6,162 nucleotides of DNA, taken from assembly GCA_023457175.1 (NCBI GenBank), contig JAEWMM010000083.1, positions 1 through 6,162 of the forward strand, written 5' to 3'. The notes beneath the pieces were generated by a model. The model saw nothing but the letters and a program-made list of their open reading frames with translations, did not search any database and had not been told where the DNA came from. The DNA comes from Bacillota bacterium (GTDB lineage: Bacteria > Bacillota > Clostridia > Oscillospirales > Ruminococcaceae). Each line of letters opens with the position of its first letter. Positions within the stretch are counted from its first letter, which is position 1. Shown here one piece after another: positions 1 to 5,706 of the stretch. The position numbers were made by a program, and so were the translations under genes.

Positions 1-155
1 GCGCTGCACCGGGCAATCAGCTTTTGCTCGATTAAAAAAGGCGGCTTTGGCGAAAAGCCATAACCGGCAATGTAAATATGTTCATTTGGGTTAATCGGAC
101 GATACCAGCCCCCGCAGCCACGATCGGCGTTGCCGCTGTTGGGATCAAATACCAT
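1..155 (-). CDS. Hypothetical protein, N-terminal part (runs off the left edge)
   Basis: An open frame of 51 codons starts with ATG at 155 on the minus strand and stays open to the window edge. A ribosome binding site core (AGGGGG) lies about 7 bases before the ATG, and a well-spaced minus-strand promoter lies further upstream, so it is probably a real gene. The visible protein begins MVFDPNSGNADRGCGGWYRP and continues with a hydrophilic stretch rich in Gly, Pro, Asn and aromatic residues. There is no signal peptide or membrane segment in this part. I do not recognise the family and assign no function. It is transcribed divergently from the Rrf2-family regulator, about 300 bases away, so control by that regulator is possible but not shown. 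Confidence 0.55.
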   Translation of the reverse strand, partial: MVFDPNSGNADRGCGGWYRPINPNEHIYIAGYGFSPKPPFLIEQKLIARCS

Positions 156-206
156 TTTCGCACCCCCTGCAATTAAAATCAGCTTATTTAATAGCGGCTC
201 AATATA

Positions 207-235
207 ATGATAATAAATATAATAGCACAAATCAA
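207..235 (-). promoter_or_regulatory. Candidate promoter for the minus-strand hypothetical gene
   Basis: Read on the minus strand, a -35 box TTGATT (plus-strand 230-235) is followed after 17 bases by a -10 box TATCAT (plus-strand 207-212). This fits a housekeeping sigma factor. Transcription would start near 200 and give a leader of about 45 bases before the ATG at 155. The surrounding stretch is very AT-rich, so chance matches are possible. Confidence 0.45.
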
Positions 236-346
236 AAAAGAAGAAAACGAGGGTTTTGTAAATAATCTTTCTTCCGGTACAGCAGATATTGGAAGGATGC
301 GCATGGCGCCATAAACCGGGACAAAAAGAGCAGCAAAACAAAAAGC
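236..346. other. Intergenic stretch with no recognised gene
   Basis: This part of the divergent gap has no credible ORF, RNA gene or terminator. The only visible structure is a 10-bp perfect palindrome, ATGGCGCCAT, at 303-312, which could be chance. Confidence 0.4.
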
Positions 347-375
347 TTGATTTAAAAGTATCCTACAATTATACT
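347..375 (+). promoter_or_regulatory. Promoter of the rrf2-mnmA-tcdA operon
   Basis: A -35 box TTGATT (347-352) is separated by exactly 17 bases from a -10 box TATACT (370-375), a good match to housekeeping sigma-70/SigA promoters. Transcription would start near 382, leaving a leader of about 72 bases before the regulator's ATG. That leader can form a short hairpin (ACAGA 400-404 with TCTGT 413-417). No other convincing promoter lies between here and the terminator at 2698, so all three genes are probably transcribed from this site. Confidence 0.6.
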
Positions 376-380
376 AGAAT
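360..380. promoter_or_regulatory. Imperfect 21-bp palindrome over the -10 box; candidate operator
   Basis: The 21 bases form a two-fold symmetric pattern, ATnCTAnnATnATnnTAGnAT, centred on position 370, so the palindrome covers the whole -10 box. Seven symmetric pairs match; the mismatches are internal. Rrf2/IscR proteins bind as dimers to AT-rich palindromes of about this size and often repress their own promoters. Autoregulation by the adjacent Rrf2-family protein is therefore the obvious inference. The motif was not matched to a specific published consensus. Confidence 0.4.
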
Positions 381-453
381 TTATAAGTTTGCGCAAAATA
401 CAGATGGATGGTTCTGTTTGCCGCATGAGTACAGCACAGGGGGAAGATGAATT

Positions 454-888
454 ATGAAGATTTCGACCAAGGGCCGGTATGCGCTGCGGTTGATGGTTGA
501 TTTGGCAATGGCCGAAACCAAAGAGTATGTTTCGTTAAAGGATATTGCGGATCGGCAGAACATATCCGCCAAATATATGGAACAAATTATTGCATTGCTC
601 AAAAATGCGCGACTGGTCAGCAGCGTGCGGGGGCCGCGCGGGGGCTATCGTCTTTCAAGAAATGCCGGCGATTATACGGTGGGCGAAATTTTGCGGCTGA
701 CCGAGGGCAGTCTGGCGCCGGTGGCCTGTGTTGACAGCAGCGACCCGGTTGATTGTGAGCGCTGCGACGGCTGCGCTACCGTCGAGTTGTGGCGTAAGCT
801 CGATACGGCCATTTCTCAGGTGGTGGATAATATGACGCTTGCCGATCTGGTGGTTATTCAGCGTGAAAAGAAGCGTGATCAGGCATGA
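454..888 (+). CDS. Rrf2-family transcriptional regulator (IscR-like, probable Fe-S sensor)
   Basis: A 144-residue protein of typical Rrf2 length. It begins MKISTKGRYALRLMVDLA, the usual first helix of the family's winged helix-turn-helix. Residues 26-68 hold the recognition helix and wing, including KYMEQI (Glu43, as in E. coli IscR) and VSSVRGPRGGYRL (55-67), almost identical to the IscR wing. The effector region has Cys92, Cys101, Cys104 and Cys107. Cys92 and Cys104 match cluster-ligand positions in E. coli IscR, and Cys107 sits where IscR has His107. A [2Fe-2S] or other sulfur/redox-sensing role is inferred. The start is fixed by AGGGGGAAG at 438-446, 7 bases before the ATG. The stop overlaps the mnmA start by ATGA. 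Unlike E. coli iscR, no iscS or iscU follows. It could instead be a cysteine-metabolism (CymR-like) or NsrR-like member, but the cysteines favour an IscR-type protein. Confidence 0.88.
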   Translation: MKISTKGRYALRLMVDLAMAETKEYVSLKDIADRQNISAKYMEQIIALLKNARLVSSVRGPRGGYRLSRNAGDYTVGEILRLTEGSLAPVACVDSSDPVDCERCDGCATVELWRKLDTAISQVVDNMTLADLVVIQREKKRDQA

Positions 889-1982
889 AAAAAGTTATGG
901 TGGCGATGAGCGGCGGTGTGGATTCCTCCGTCTCGGCGCTTTTGCTGCAGCGGCAGGGCTATAGCCTGTGCGGCGCAACGCTTGTCCTGTATGCCAACAG
1001 CGATATCGGCCTGTGCGATACAAGAACCTGCTGCTCACTCGACGACGTGGAGGACGCGCGCCGGGTATGTACAAGGCTCGGGATAGACCACTTTGTTTTT
1101 AATATGAAGGCGCAGTTTAAGCAGGGGGTTATCGAGCCGTTTGCCGAGGGGTACCGGCGCGGAGAGACGCCAAACCCCTGTATTGAGTGCAACCGGTCGA
1201 TAAAATTTTCAGGCGTGCTGGATAGAGCACGGCAGCTTGACTATGACGCTATTGCCACCGGTCACTATGTGCAGCGCGATTATGACGCCGCCACGGGACG
1301 GTGGCTGCTTAAAAAAGCGAAGGACCCGGCGAAGGATCAAAGCTATGTGCTGTATGTGCTGACGCAGCCGACGCTGGCCCAAACGCTTTTTCCGCTGGGT
1401 GGGTTAACGAAGCACGAGGTGCGTGCGCTCGCCGAGGAGGAAGGGCTTATCACCGCTAAAAAGTCGGAAAGTCAGGATATCTGCTTTGTCCCCGACGGAG
1501 ATTATGCGGGCTTTTTGGCGAACACGCTCGGCATTGCCTCGGATCCGGGCCGTTTTGTCAGCCCGCAGGGCGGGGTTTTGGGGCAGCACGCAGGTATGAT
1601 ACACTACACGCTGGGGCAGCGCCGGGGTCTGGGCGTCTCGGCAGACCGCAGACTGTTTGTCGTCCAAAAAGATATGCAGCGGAATGCCGTTGTGCTCGGG
1701 GATGAAGCGCTGCTGATGCAACGCCGCATGACGGTGGACACGCTCAACTGGGTGTCTGTCGGCGCGCCGCAGGGCAGCATTCGGGCACAGGTTAAATCGC
1801 GGTACCGGCAGTCGGCCCAGCCCGCGTGGCTGCATCCGCAGGAGAACGGCAGCTTAGTGGTGGAATTTGACGCACCGCAGCGCGCGCTGACCCCCGGGCA
1901 GGCCGCGGTTTTTTATGCGGAGGACATTGTACTGGGCGGCGGAACCATCCGCGGCGGCACATGGGAGGATGAAGGCGCATGA
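885..1982 (+). CDS. mnmA: tRNA-specific 2-thiouridylase MnmA
   Basis: Cytoplasmic enzyme that activates C2 of U34 with ATP and inserts sulfur, making s2U34 in the tRNAs for Lys, Glu and Gln. At 365 residues it has full family length. The N-terminal PP-loop ATP-binding motif SGGVDSS is at residues 9-15. TPNPCIECN (95-103) supplies Cys102, the counterpart of E. coli Cys102, and SQDICFVP (196-203) supplies Cys200, the counterpart of the persulfide-carrying Cys199. Other family motifs are ATGHY (124-128), KDPAKDQSYVL (146-156) and YTLGQRRGLG (241-250). The C-terminal barrel ends in TPGQAAVFY. Cys99 makes a CxxC where E. coli has Asp, and CDTRTCCSLDD (44-54) adds further cysteines, as I recall for clostridial homologues. 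The start overlaps the regulator stop (ATGA) with only a weak ribosome binding site, suggesting translational coupling. No cysteine desulfurase gene is nearby, so the sulfur donor is encoded elsewhere. Confidence 0.96.
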   Translation: MKKVMVAMSGGVDSSVSALLLQRQGYSLCGATLVLYANSDIGLCDTRTCCSLDDVEDARRVCTRLGIDHFVFNMKAQFKQGVIEPFAEGYRRGETPNPCIECNRSIKFSGVLDRARQLDYDAIATGHYVQRDYDAATGRWLLKKAKDPAKDQSYVLYVLTQPTLAQTLFPLGGLTKHEVRALAEEEGLITAKKSESQDICFVPDGDYAGFLANTLGIASDPGRFVSPQGGVLGQHAGMIHYTLGQRRGLGVSADRRLFVVQKDMQRNAVVLGDEALLMQRRMTVDTLNWVSVGAPQGSIRAQVKSRYRQSAQPAWLHPQENGSLVVEFDAPQRALTPGQAAVFYAEDIVLGGGTIRGGTWEDEGA

Positions 1983-2692
1983 AGGAGCAGTTTTGCCGCA
2001 GCGCAATGCTGCTGGGCGAAGAAGCGATAGAACGGCTGGCTAAGAAGCGGGTGGCGGTGTTTGGCGTTGGCGGCGTGGGCTCCTTTTGCGTTGAGGCGCT
2101 GGCCCGGGCGGGCGTGGGTGCGCTGATGCTGTTCGATTCGGATGAGGTCGCCCTTTCCAACCTTAACCGGCAGATTATTGCGCTGCACAGCACGGTCGGC
2201 CGTCCCAAGGCCGAGGTGATGCGCGAGCGTATACTGGATATTAACCCCGACGCCGTCGTGGATGTCTACAAGGTGTTCTACACCGCCCAAAACGCGGATG
2301 AGTTTGATCTTTCGGGCTGCGATTATATTGTGGACGCCATCGATACGGTATCGGCCAAGCTGGAATTGATTGAGCGGGCGACGCGGCTGGGCGTGCCGGT
2401 TATCAGCAGCATGGGCACCGGCAACAAGCTGGATCCCTCGCGCTTTGCAATTGCGGATATTCATAAAACCAGCGTTTGCCCGCTGGCCAGAGTGATGCGT
2501 TATGAGCTGCGCCGCAGAGGAGTACGGTCGCTCAAGGTACTGTATTCAACCGAGCCGGTTATAACGCCGGAGGCGCAGGAAGCGCCCGCGCCGGGCCGCC
2601 GGCAGACCCCCGGCAGCATTTCGTTTGTGCCGTCGGTTGCGGGCCTGATGATTGCCGGAGAGGTTATACGAGAGCTGGCCGCGAAAAAATGA
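1979..2692 (+). CDS. tcdA: tRNA threonylcarbamoyladenosine dehydratase (TcdA/CsdL, E1-like)
   Basis: A 237-residue E1-like (ThiF/MoeB/HesA fold) enzyme. TcdA uses ATP to dehydrate t6A37 of ANN-decoding tRNAs to the cyclic form ct6A. The Rossmann nucleotide-binding motif GVGGVGS is at 29-35 and is followed by DSDEVALSNLNRQ (53-65), with the Arg and Gln typical of adenylating E1 enzymes. VDAIDT (118-123) is the conserved Asp motif near the ATP site. KTSVCPLARVMRYELRRRG (163-181) matches the TcdA-specific segment, including the Cys-Pro-Leu-Ala-Arg form I associate with Clostridia. There is no rhodanese or C-terminal extension of the kind seen in MoeB relatives, so TcdA is preferred over ThiF or MoeB. 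The ATG overlaps the mnmA stop (ATGA), with GGGAGG at 1963-1968 as ribosome binding site. In E. coli the homologue (CsdL) is linked to a cysteine desulfurase system, which fits its place next to mnmA and an Fe-S-type regulator. Confidence 0.92.
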   Translation: MKEQFCRSAMLLGEEAIERLAKKRVAVFGVGGVGSFCVEALARAGVGALMLFDSDEVALSNLNRQIIALHSTVGRPKAEVMRERILDINPDAVVDVYKVFYTAQNADEFDLSGCDYIVDAIDTVSAKLELIERATRLGVPVISSMGTGNKLDPSRFAIADIHKTSVCPLARVMRYELRRRGVRSLKVLYSTEPVITPEAQEAPAPGRRQTPGSISFVPSVAGLMIAGEVIRELAAKK

Positions 2693-2697
2693 CGTGA

Positions 2698-2748
2698 AAA
2701 AGAGCTTGATCTTGCAAAGAGACTTTGCGATATCAAGCTCTTTTATTT
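2698..2748 (+). terminator. Strong intrinsic terminator after tcdA
   Basis: A perfect 13-bp stem (AAAAGAGCTTGAT at 2698-2710 with ATCAAGCTCTTTT at 2732-2744) continues inward through a 3-base region with one mismatch into a second stem, GCAAAG (2714-2719) with CTTTGC (2723-2728), closed by the loop AGA. The 3' side ends in TTTTATTT. It starts 6 bases after the tcdA stop and closes the operon. The A-run on the left arm gives a U-run on the other strand too, so it could work in both directions, although no minus-strand gene is seen nearby. Confidence 0.92.
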
Positions 2749-2779
2749 GAGTTGATGAAGGATTTATTGCGCGTTAAGA

Positions 2780-2807
2780 TTGACATGGAGGGAAAATTTG
2801 ATATGAT
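2780..2807 (+). promoter_or_regulatory. Promoter of the peptidase T-like gene
   Basis: A consensus -35 box TTGACA (2780-2785) and a -10 box TATGAT (2802-2807) are 16 bases apart. Transcription would start near 2814, giving a leader of about 55 bases. Because this start lies downstream of the terminator and inside the longest possible reading frame, it supports ATG 2869 as the true translation start. Confidence 0.6.
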
Positions 2808-2868
2808 GGAGATAGATGACAAAACGTCAGTTGTGCACAAAATCTTATTGCAGAGGGAGATTTTTATT

Positions 2869-3981
2869 ATGGTAAACAACAAACGCTTGCTGGACACCTT
2901 TCTGGAATATGTCCAGATCGACAGTGAGACAGGCAACGAGAAGGCCTTTGCGGAGCATATGGCGCAGACGCTCAAGGCATTAGGGGGTATTGTGAGTACC
3001 GACAACGCCGGAGAGGCGCTCGGCTCAAACGGTTATAACGTTTACAGCACTTTTGAAGGCACGCTGCCCGGCGAGCCGATTCTCTTTTCCGCCCACATGG
3101 ATACCGTCAAACCCGGCGTCGGTATTAAGCCGGTGGTGGCGGACGGTATTGTACGCAGCAGCGGCGACACGATTCTGGCCAGCGACGACAAGTCCGGCAT
3201 TGCGGGCATTATAGAGGCTGTCCGAAGCATCAAGGAGCAGGGCATTCCTCACCGTACCTTTGAGGTTGTCTTCACCATCTGCGAAGAGGGCGGCCTGCGC
3301 GGCGCCAAGCAGCTCGACTATTCGCGTATTAAGTCCAAAAAGGGCGTCGCGCTTGATTCGAGCGGCAATGTCGGCAAGATTATTGCGCAGGCGCCGGGAC
3401 AGATCAAAATTTATGCGGATGTCATCGGCAAAACCGCCCACGCCGGCATTGCGCCTGAAAGCGGCATTTCGGCTATTCAGGTTGCTGCGCATGGCATTGC
3501 GAAAATGAAACTGCTGCGCATCGACGAAGAAACGACGGCGAATATCGGTGTCATCAACGCGCAGTATGCGACCAATATTGTGCCTGACAAGGTCTCGATC
3601 GTCGCTGAAACAAGAAGTCGCAATTATGACAAGCTGCAGGCACAGGCCAAGCATATGGTGGACTGTATGCAGAGCGCCTGCGACGCGTTTGGGGCAAAGC
3701 TTGAGTGCCGCTGCGATACCGCTTATGTCAGCTATAATATTCCGCATGGCCACGCGCTGATCAAGGAACTGTCGGCCGTTCTGGCGGATATGGGTATAGA
3801 GCCTGTTGTCGGCAGCACCGGCGGCGGCAGCGACGTGAATATTTTCAATCTCAACGGTATTGAGGCGGTAGTACTGGCAACGGGCATGTCTAAGGTGCAT
3901 ACCACCGATGAATTTATAGAGGTCCGACAGCTTGAGCTGACCGCTGAGATGATGTACCGGCTGATGATTGCCGCCAAGTAG
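2869..3981 (+). CDS. Peptidase T-like M20 family metallopeptidase
   Basis: A 370-residue cytoplasmic dizinc aminopeptidase of the M20B (peptidase T/YqjE-like) group, expected to remove N-terminal residues from short peptides such as tripeptides. Zinc-site motifs are all present: SAHMDTV (74-80, His76 and Asp78), LASDDKSG (103-110, Asp106/Asp107), ICEEGG (137-142, Glu139 as general base and Glu140 as ligand), ALDSSG (161-166, Asp163) and KVHTTDEF (342-349, His344). The dimerisation/lid domain lies between, marked by GKTAHAGIAPESG (187-199), ATNIVPD (234-240) and STGGGSDVN (316-324). The length is short compared with E. coli PepT (about 408 residues), which favours the PepT-like subgroup over true PepT. 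The start at 2869 is chosen for AGGGAG at 2854-2859. The frame stays open back to 2725, but those residues lie in the terminator and promoter and do not resemble the family. It is transcribed alone. Confidence 0.9.
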   Translation: MVNNKRLLDTFLEYVQIDSETGNEKAFAEHMAQTLKALGGIVSTDNAGEALGSNGYNVYSTFEGTLPGEPILFSAHMDTVKPGVGIKPVVADGIVRSSGDTILASDDKSGIAGIIEAVRSIKEQGIPHRTFEVVFTICEEGGLRGAKQLDYSRIKSKKGVALDSSGNVGKIIAQAPGQIKIYADVIGKTAHAGIAPESGISAIQVAAHGIAKMKLLRIDEETTANIGVINAQYATNIVPDKVSIVAETRSRNYDKLQAQAKHMVDCMQSACDAFGAKLECRCDTAYVSYNIPHGHALIKELSAVLADMGIEPVVGSTGGGSDVNIFNLNGIEAVVLATGMSKVHTTDEFIEVRQLELTAEMMYRLMIAAK

Positions 3982-4016
3982 GCGGAGGCAAGCACATCAG
4001 GAATTATTGCAGCCTT

Positions 4017-4051
4017 AATGCCGGATTCTTGCAGAATTTTTCACAGGCATT
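4017..4051 (+). terminator. Possible weak terminator or hairpin after the peptidase gene
   Basis: A short stem ATTCT (4025-4029) with AGAAT (4033-4037), loop TGC, is followed by a run of five T (4037-4041). An outer pairing AATGCC (4017-4022) with GGCATT (4046-4051) encloses it. The stem is short and AT-rich, so termination would be inefficient; no better terminator is visible between the peptidase stop and the next promoter. Confidence 0.25.
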
Positions 4052-4075
4052 TCAAAATTTGGAGACTATGAGTAA

Positions 4076-4104
4076 TTGACATAAAAAAGCTTATAGATTA
4101 TATA
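4076..4104 (+). promoter_or_regulatory. Upstream promoter candidate (P1) for the abgB-like gene
   Basis: A consensus -35 box TTGACA (4076-4081) is followed after 17 bases by TATATA (4099-4104), a 4-of-6 -10 box. Transcription would begin near 4111 and give a leader of about 127 bases. The -10 box lies in the left arm of a perfect inverted repeat (4098-4116), which could be an operator. Confidence 0.4.
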
Positions 4105-4116
4105 CAAACTATATAA
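4098..4116. repeat. Perfect inverted repeat at the P1 -10 region
   Basis: TTATATA (4098-4104) and TATATAA (4110-4116) are perfect inverted arms around the spacer CAAAC. The position over the -10 box and start site of P1 suits a repressor site. In AT-rich DNA a 7-bp match can also arise by chance. Confidence 0.35.
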
Positions 4117-4152
4117 AATACTTAAGGCATTGCTAGAACACTGATTAAAATA

Positions 4153-4181
4153 TAGACAAAATATTTCTATCCTGTTATAAT
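4153..4181 (+). promoter_or_regulatory. Main promoter candidate (P2) for the abgB-like/abgT genes
   Basis: A -35 box TAGACA (4153-4158) and a perfect -10 box TATAAT (4176-4181) are 17 bases apart, with an extended -10 TG at 4173-4174. This is the best promoter in the window. The start site near 4188 gives a leader of about 50 bases. An imperfect inverted repeat (ATAGA 4152-4156 with TCTAT 4166-4170) overlaps the -35 box and could be a regulator site. Confidence 0.65.
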
Positions 4182-4237
4182 ATGATTAAGTAACCATAGA
4201 TTTATACCATATACCGATTATATGCGGAGGTGTGTAA

Positions 4238-5686
4238 ATGAAGGCGAATTGCCTGAAAGCGTTAAATGCCGTCGACCGGAACGCCCAGACGCTTTGCGCG
4301 GTAAGCGATGCCATTTGGGAAACACCGGAGACCGCGTTTTTAGAATTTGCTTCGGCAAAAGCACTGATCGAAGCTTTAAGGGACTTTGGATTTACGGTTA
4401 CCGAGCAGGTTGCCGGCATTGAAACCGCATTTTCTGCGCGTTACGGATCAGGAAAACCGGTCATCGGCATTTTAGGGGAGTTTGACGCGCTGTCCGGCTT
4501 GAGTCAAACGGCGAATTCCGCTGAAAAAATACCGCTTTTGCCCGGTGAGCCGGGCCATGGCTGCGGACATAACCTTCTGGGTGTCGGCTCTCTGGCCGCC
4601 GCAGTTGCCATACGTGAATATCTTAAAGAGAATAACTGCTCCGGTACGGTCATTTATTATGGATGCCCGGGCGAGGAGGGTGGTTCCGGCAAAGCATTTA
4701 TGGCGCGGGACGGTGTTTTTGATGAACTCGACTGCGCGCTGACATGGCACCCTTGGGATATTAACGCCGTAAGCAACGAGACCTCGCTTGCAAATTATCA
4801 GGTGGCCTACCGCTTTAAGGGGGTTAGCGCCCACGCAGCCGCTGCGCCGCATATGGGGCGCAGCGCACTTGACGCTGTTGAGCTTATGAACGTCGGCGTA
4901 CAGTTTTTGCGTGAGCACATGATCGAAAAAGCGCGGATACATTACGCGATTACCAATGCGGGCGGCTTTTCGCCCAACGTGGTACAGCCCGAGGCCGAGG
5001 CGCTTTATCTGATTCGCGCGCCCAAGAACCAGCAGGTTCAGGCGCTGTTTGAGCGGGTCAATAAAATTGCACAGGGCGCGGCGCTTATGACCGAGACAAC
5101 GATGGAATGCGACTTTATCAAGGCGTGCTCCAACATGGTTGTCAATTCGGCTTTGCTTGAGGTTTTTCAGCAGTCTTTTAAGGCGCTTGCACCGCCTGCT
5201 TATACCGATGAGGAAATAGCGTTTGCCCAAAAGATCATCAAGAGTTATGAAAATCCGGCGAACCCCTATGAGGCGGAGATAGAGCGTTACACCAAGGAGG
5301 ATCAGGCCTTTTTGCGCAGCCGGATGGATAAACCCCTCTTTGATTTTATTGCGCCGCCCGCAGCGGTTGAAGGCTTTATGGGCGGCTCCACCGATGTGGG
5401 CGATGTCAGCTGGGTCTGCCCCACCGCGCAGATTTATGTCACTGCCAAAGCGGCGCTTACCCCCGCGCATTCCTGGCAGCAGGTTGCGCAGGGCAAAAGC
5501 AGCATTGCGCATAAGGGAATGCTTTATGCGGGCAAGGTGATTGCCGCAACGGCGATAGCGCTGCTTGAACAGCCGGCGCTGATTGAAAAGGCCAAGGCGG
5601 AGCACAAGATGCGCCTTGGCGGTGAAAGTTACCGTTGCGCCATACCTAAACAGGTCAGGCCCCGCGCTATAGCGCCCAAGAAATAG
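4238..5686 (+). CDS. AbgB-like M20 family amidohydrolase (aminobenzoyl-glutamate hydrolase type)
   Basis: A 482-residue cytoplasmic metal-dependent amidohydrolase, essentially the length of E. coli AbgB (481). In E. coli AbgB works with AbgA to split p-aminobenzoyl-glutamate into p-aminobenzoate and glutamate. Metal-site motifs of the M20D branch are GHGCGHN (106-112, Cys109 and His111), PGEEGGSGK (144-152, Glu146 and Glu147), TWHPWD (169-174, His171) and TPAHSWQ (408-414, His411). The dimerisation domain carries GVSAHAAAAPHMGRSALDA (195-213) and GGFSPNVV (242-249); GGSTDVGDVSW (382-392) is typical of AbgB. The start is set by GGAGGTG (4226-4232), 5 bases upstream. The last residues, after a family-like AIPKQVRP, form a short basic tail within a small DNA repeat. 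An abgT-type transporter follows 94 bases later, so a joint uptake-and-hydrolysis role is likely. The substrate may be another N-acyl amino acid or dipeptide, hence no gene symbol. Confidence 0.88.
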   Translation: MKANCLKALNAVDRNAQTLCAVSDAIWETPETAFLEFASAKALIEALRDFGFTVTEQVAGIETAFSARYGSGKPVIGILGEFDALSGLSQTANSAEKIPLLPGEPGHGCGHNLLGVGSLAAAVAIREYLKENNCSGTVIYYGCPGEEGGSGKAFMARDGVFDELDCALTWHPWDINAVSNETSLANYQVAYRFKGVSAHAAAAPHMGRSALDAVELMNVGVQFLREHMIEKARIHYAITNAGGFSPNVVQPEAEALYLIRAPKNQQVQALFERVNKIAQGAALMTETTMECDFIKACSNMVVNSALLEVFQQSFKALAPPAYTDEEIAFAQKIIKSYENPANPYEAEIERYTKEDQAFLRSRMDKPLFDFIAPPAAVEGFMGGSTDVGDVSWVCPTAQIYVTAKAALTPAHSWQQVAQGKSSIAHKGMLYAGKVIAATAIALLEQPALIEKAKAEHKMRLGGESYRCAIPKQVRPRAIAPKK

Positions 5687-5696
5687 GTCAGGCCCC
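5652..5696. repeat. 12-bp direct repeat flanking a 12-bp palindrome at the 3' end of the abgB-like gene
   Basis: AGGTCAGGCCCC occurs at 5652-5663 and again at 5685-5696, exactly 33 bases (11 codons) apart. The second copy starts inside the TAG stop codon. Between them is a perfect palindrome, GCGCTATAGCGC (5664-5675). The repeated word resembles the GGTCAGGCCCC-type ends of REP-like elements associated with Y1 (IS200-like) transposases, from memory of such elements. It could be a small REP-like remnant or a simple in-frame duplication. Confidence 0.6.
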
Positions 5697-5706
5697 AAAA
5701 TGGTTC

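Noticed and set aside
156..453. Riboswitch or T-box leader upstream of the regulator operon.
   Set aside because: The predicted leader is only about 72 bases with one small hairpin. There is no T-box sequence, no terminator/antiterminator pair and no recognisable riboswitch core.
1404..2464. Three overlapping minus-strand open frames (1404-1835, 1792-2208, 1913-2464) opposite mnmA and tcdA.
   Set aside because: They overlap each other and clear plus-strand enzymes. Their translations are low-complexity Arg/Pro/Ala-rich, as expected of antisense frames in GC-rich genes.
2725..2868. N-terminal extension of the peptidase gene starting inside the terminator.
   Set aside because: These 48 codons overlap the terminator 3' arm and the promoter, lie upstream of the predicted transcription start, and do not resemble the M20 N-terminus.
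3025..3900. A 291-codon minus-strand open frame opposite the peptidase gene.
   Set aside because: It mirrors codons of a well-supported peptidase with all zinc ligands; the product shows no family features.
4069..4080. Mini-ORF ATG AGT AAT TGA with a GGAG upstream, as a possible leader peptide.
   Set aside because: It has only three codons and overlaps the P1 -35 box, upstream of the predicted transcription starts, so it would not be transcribed from P1 or P2.
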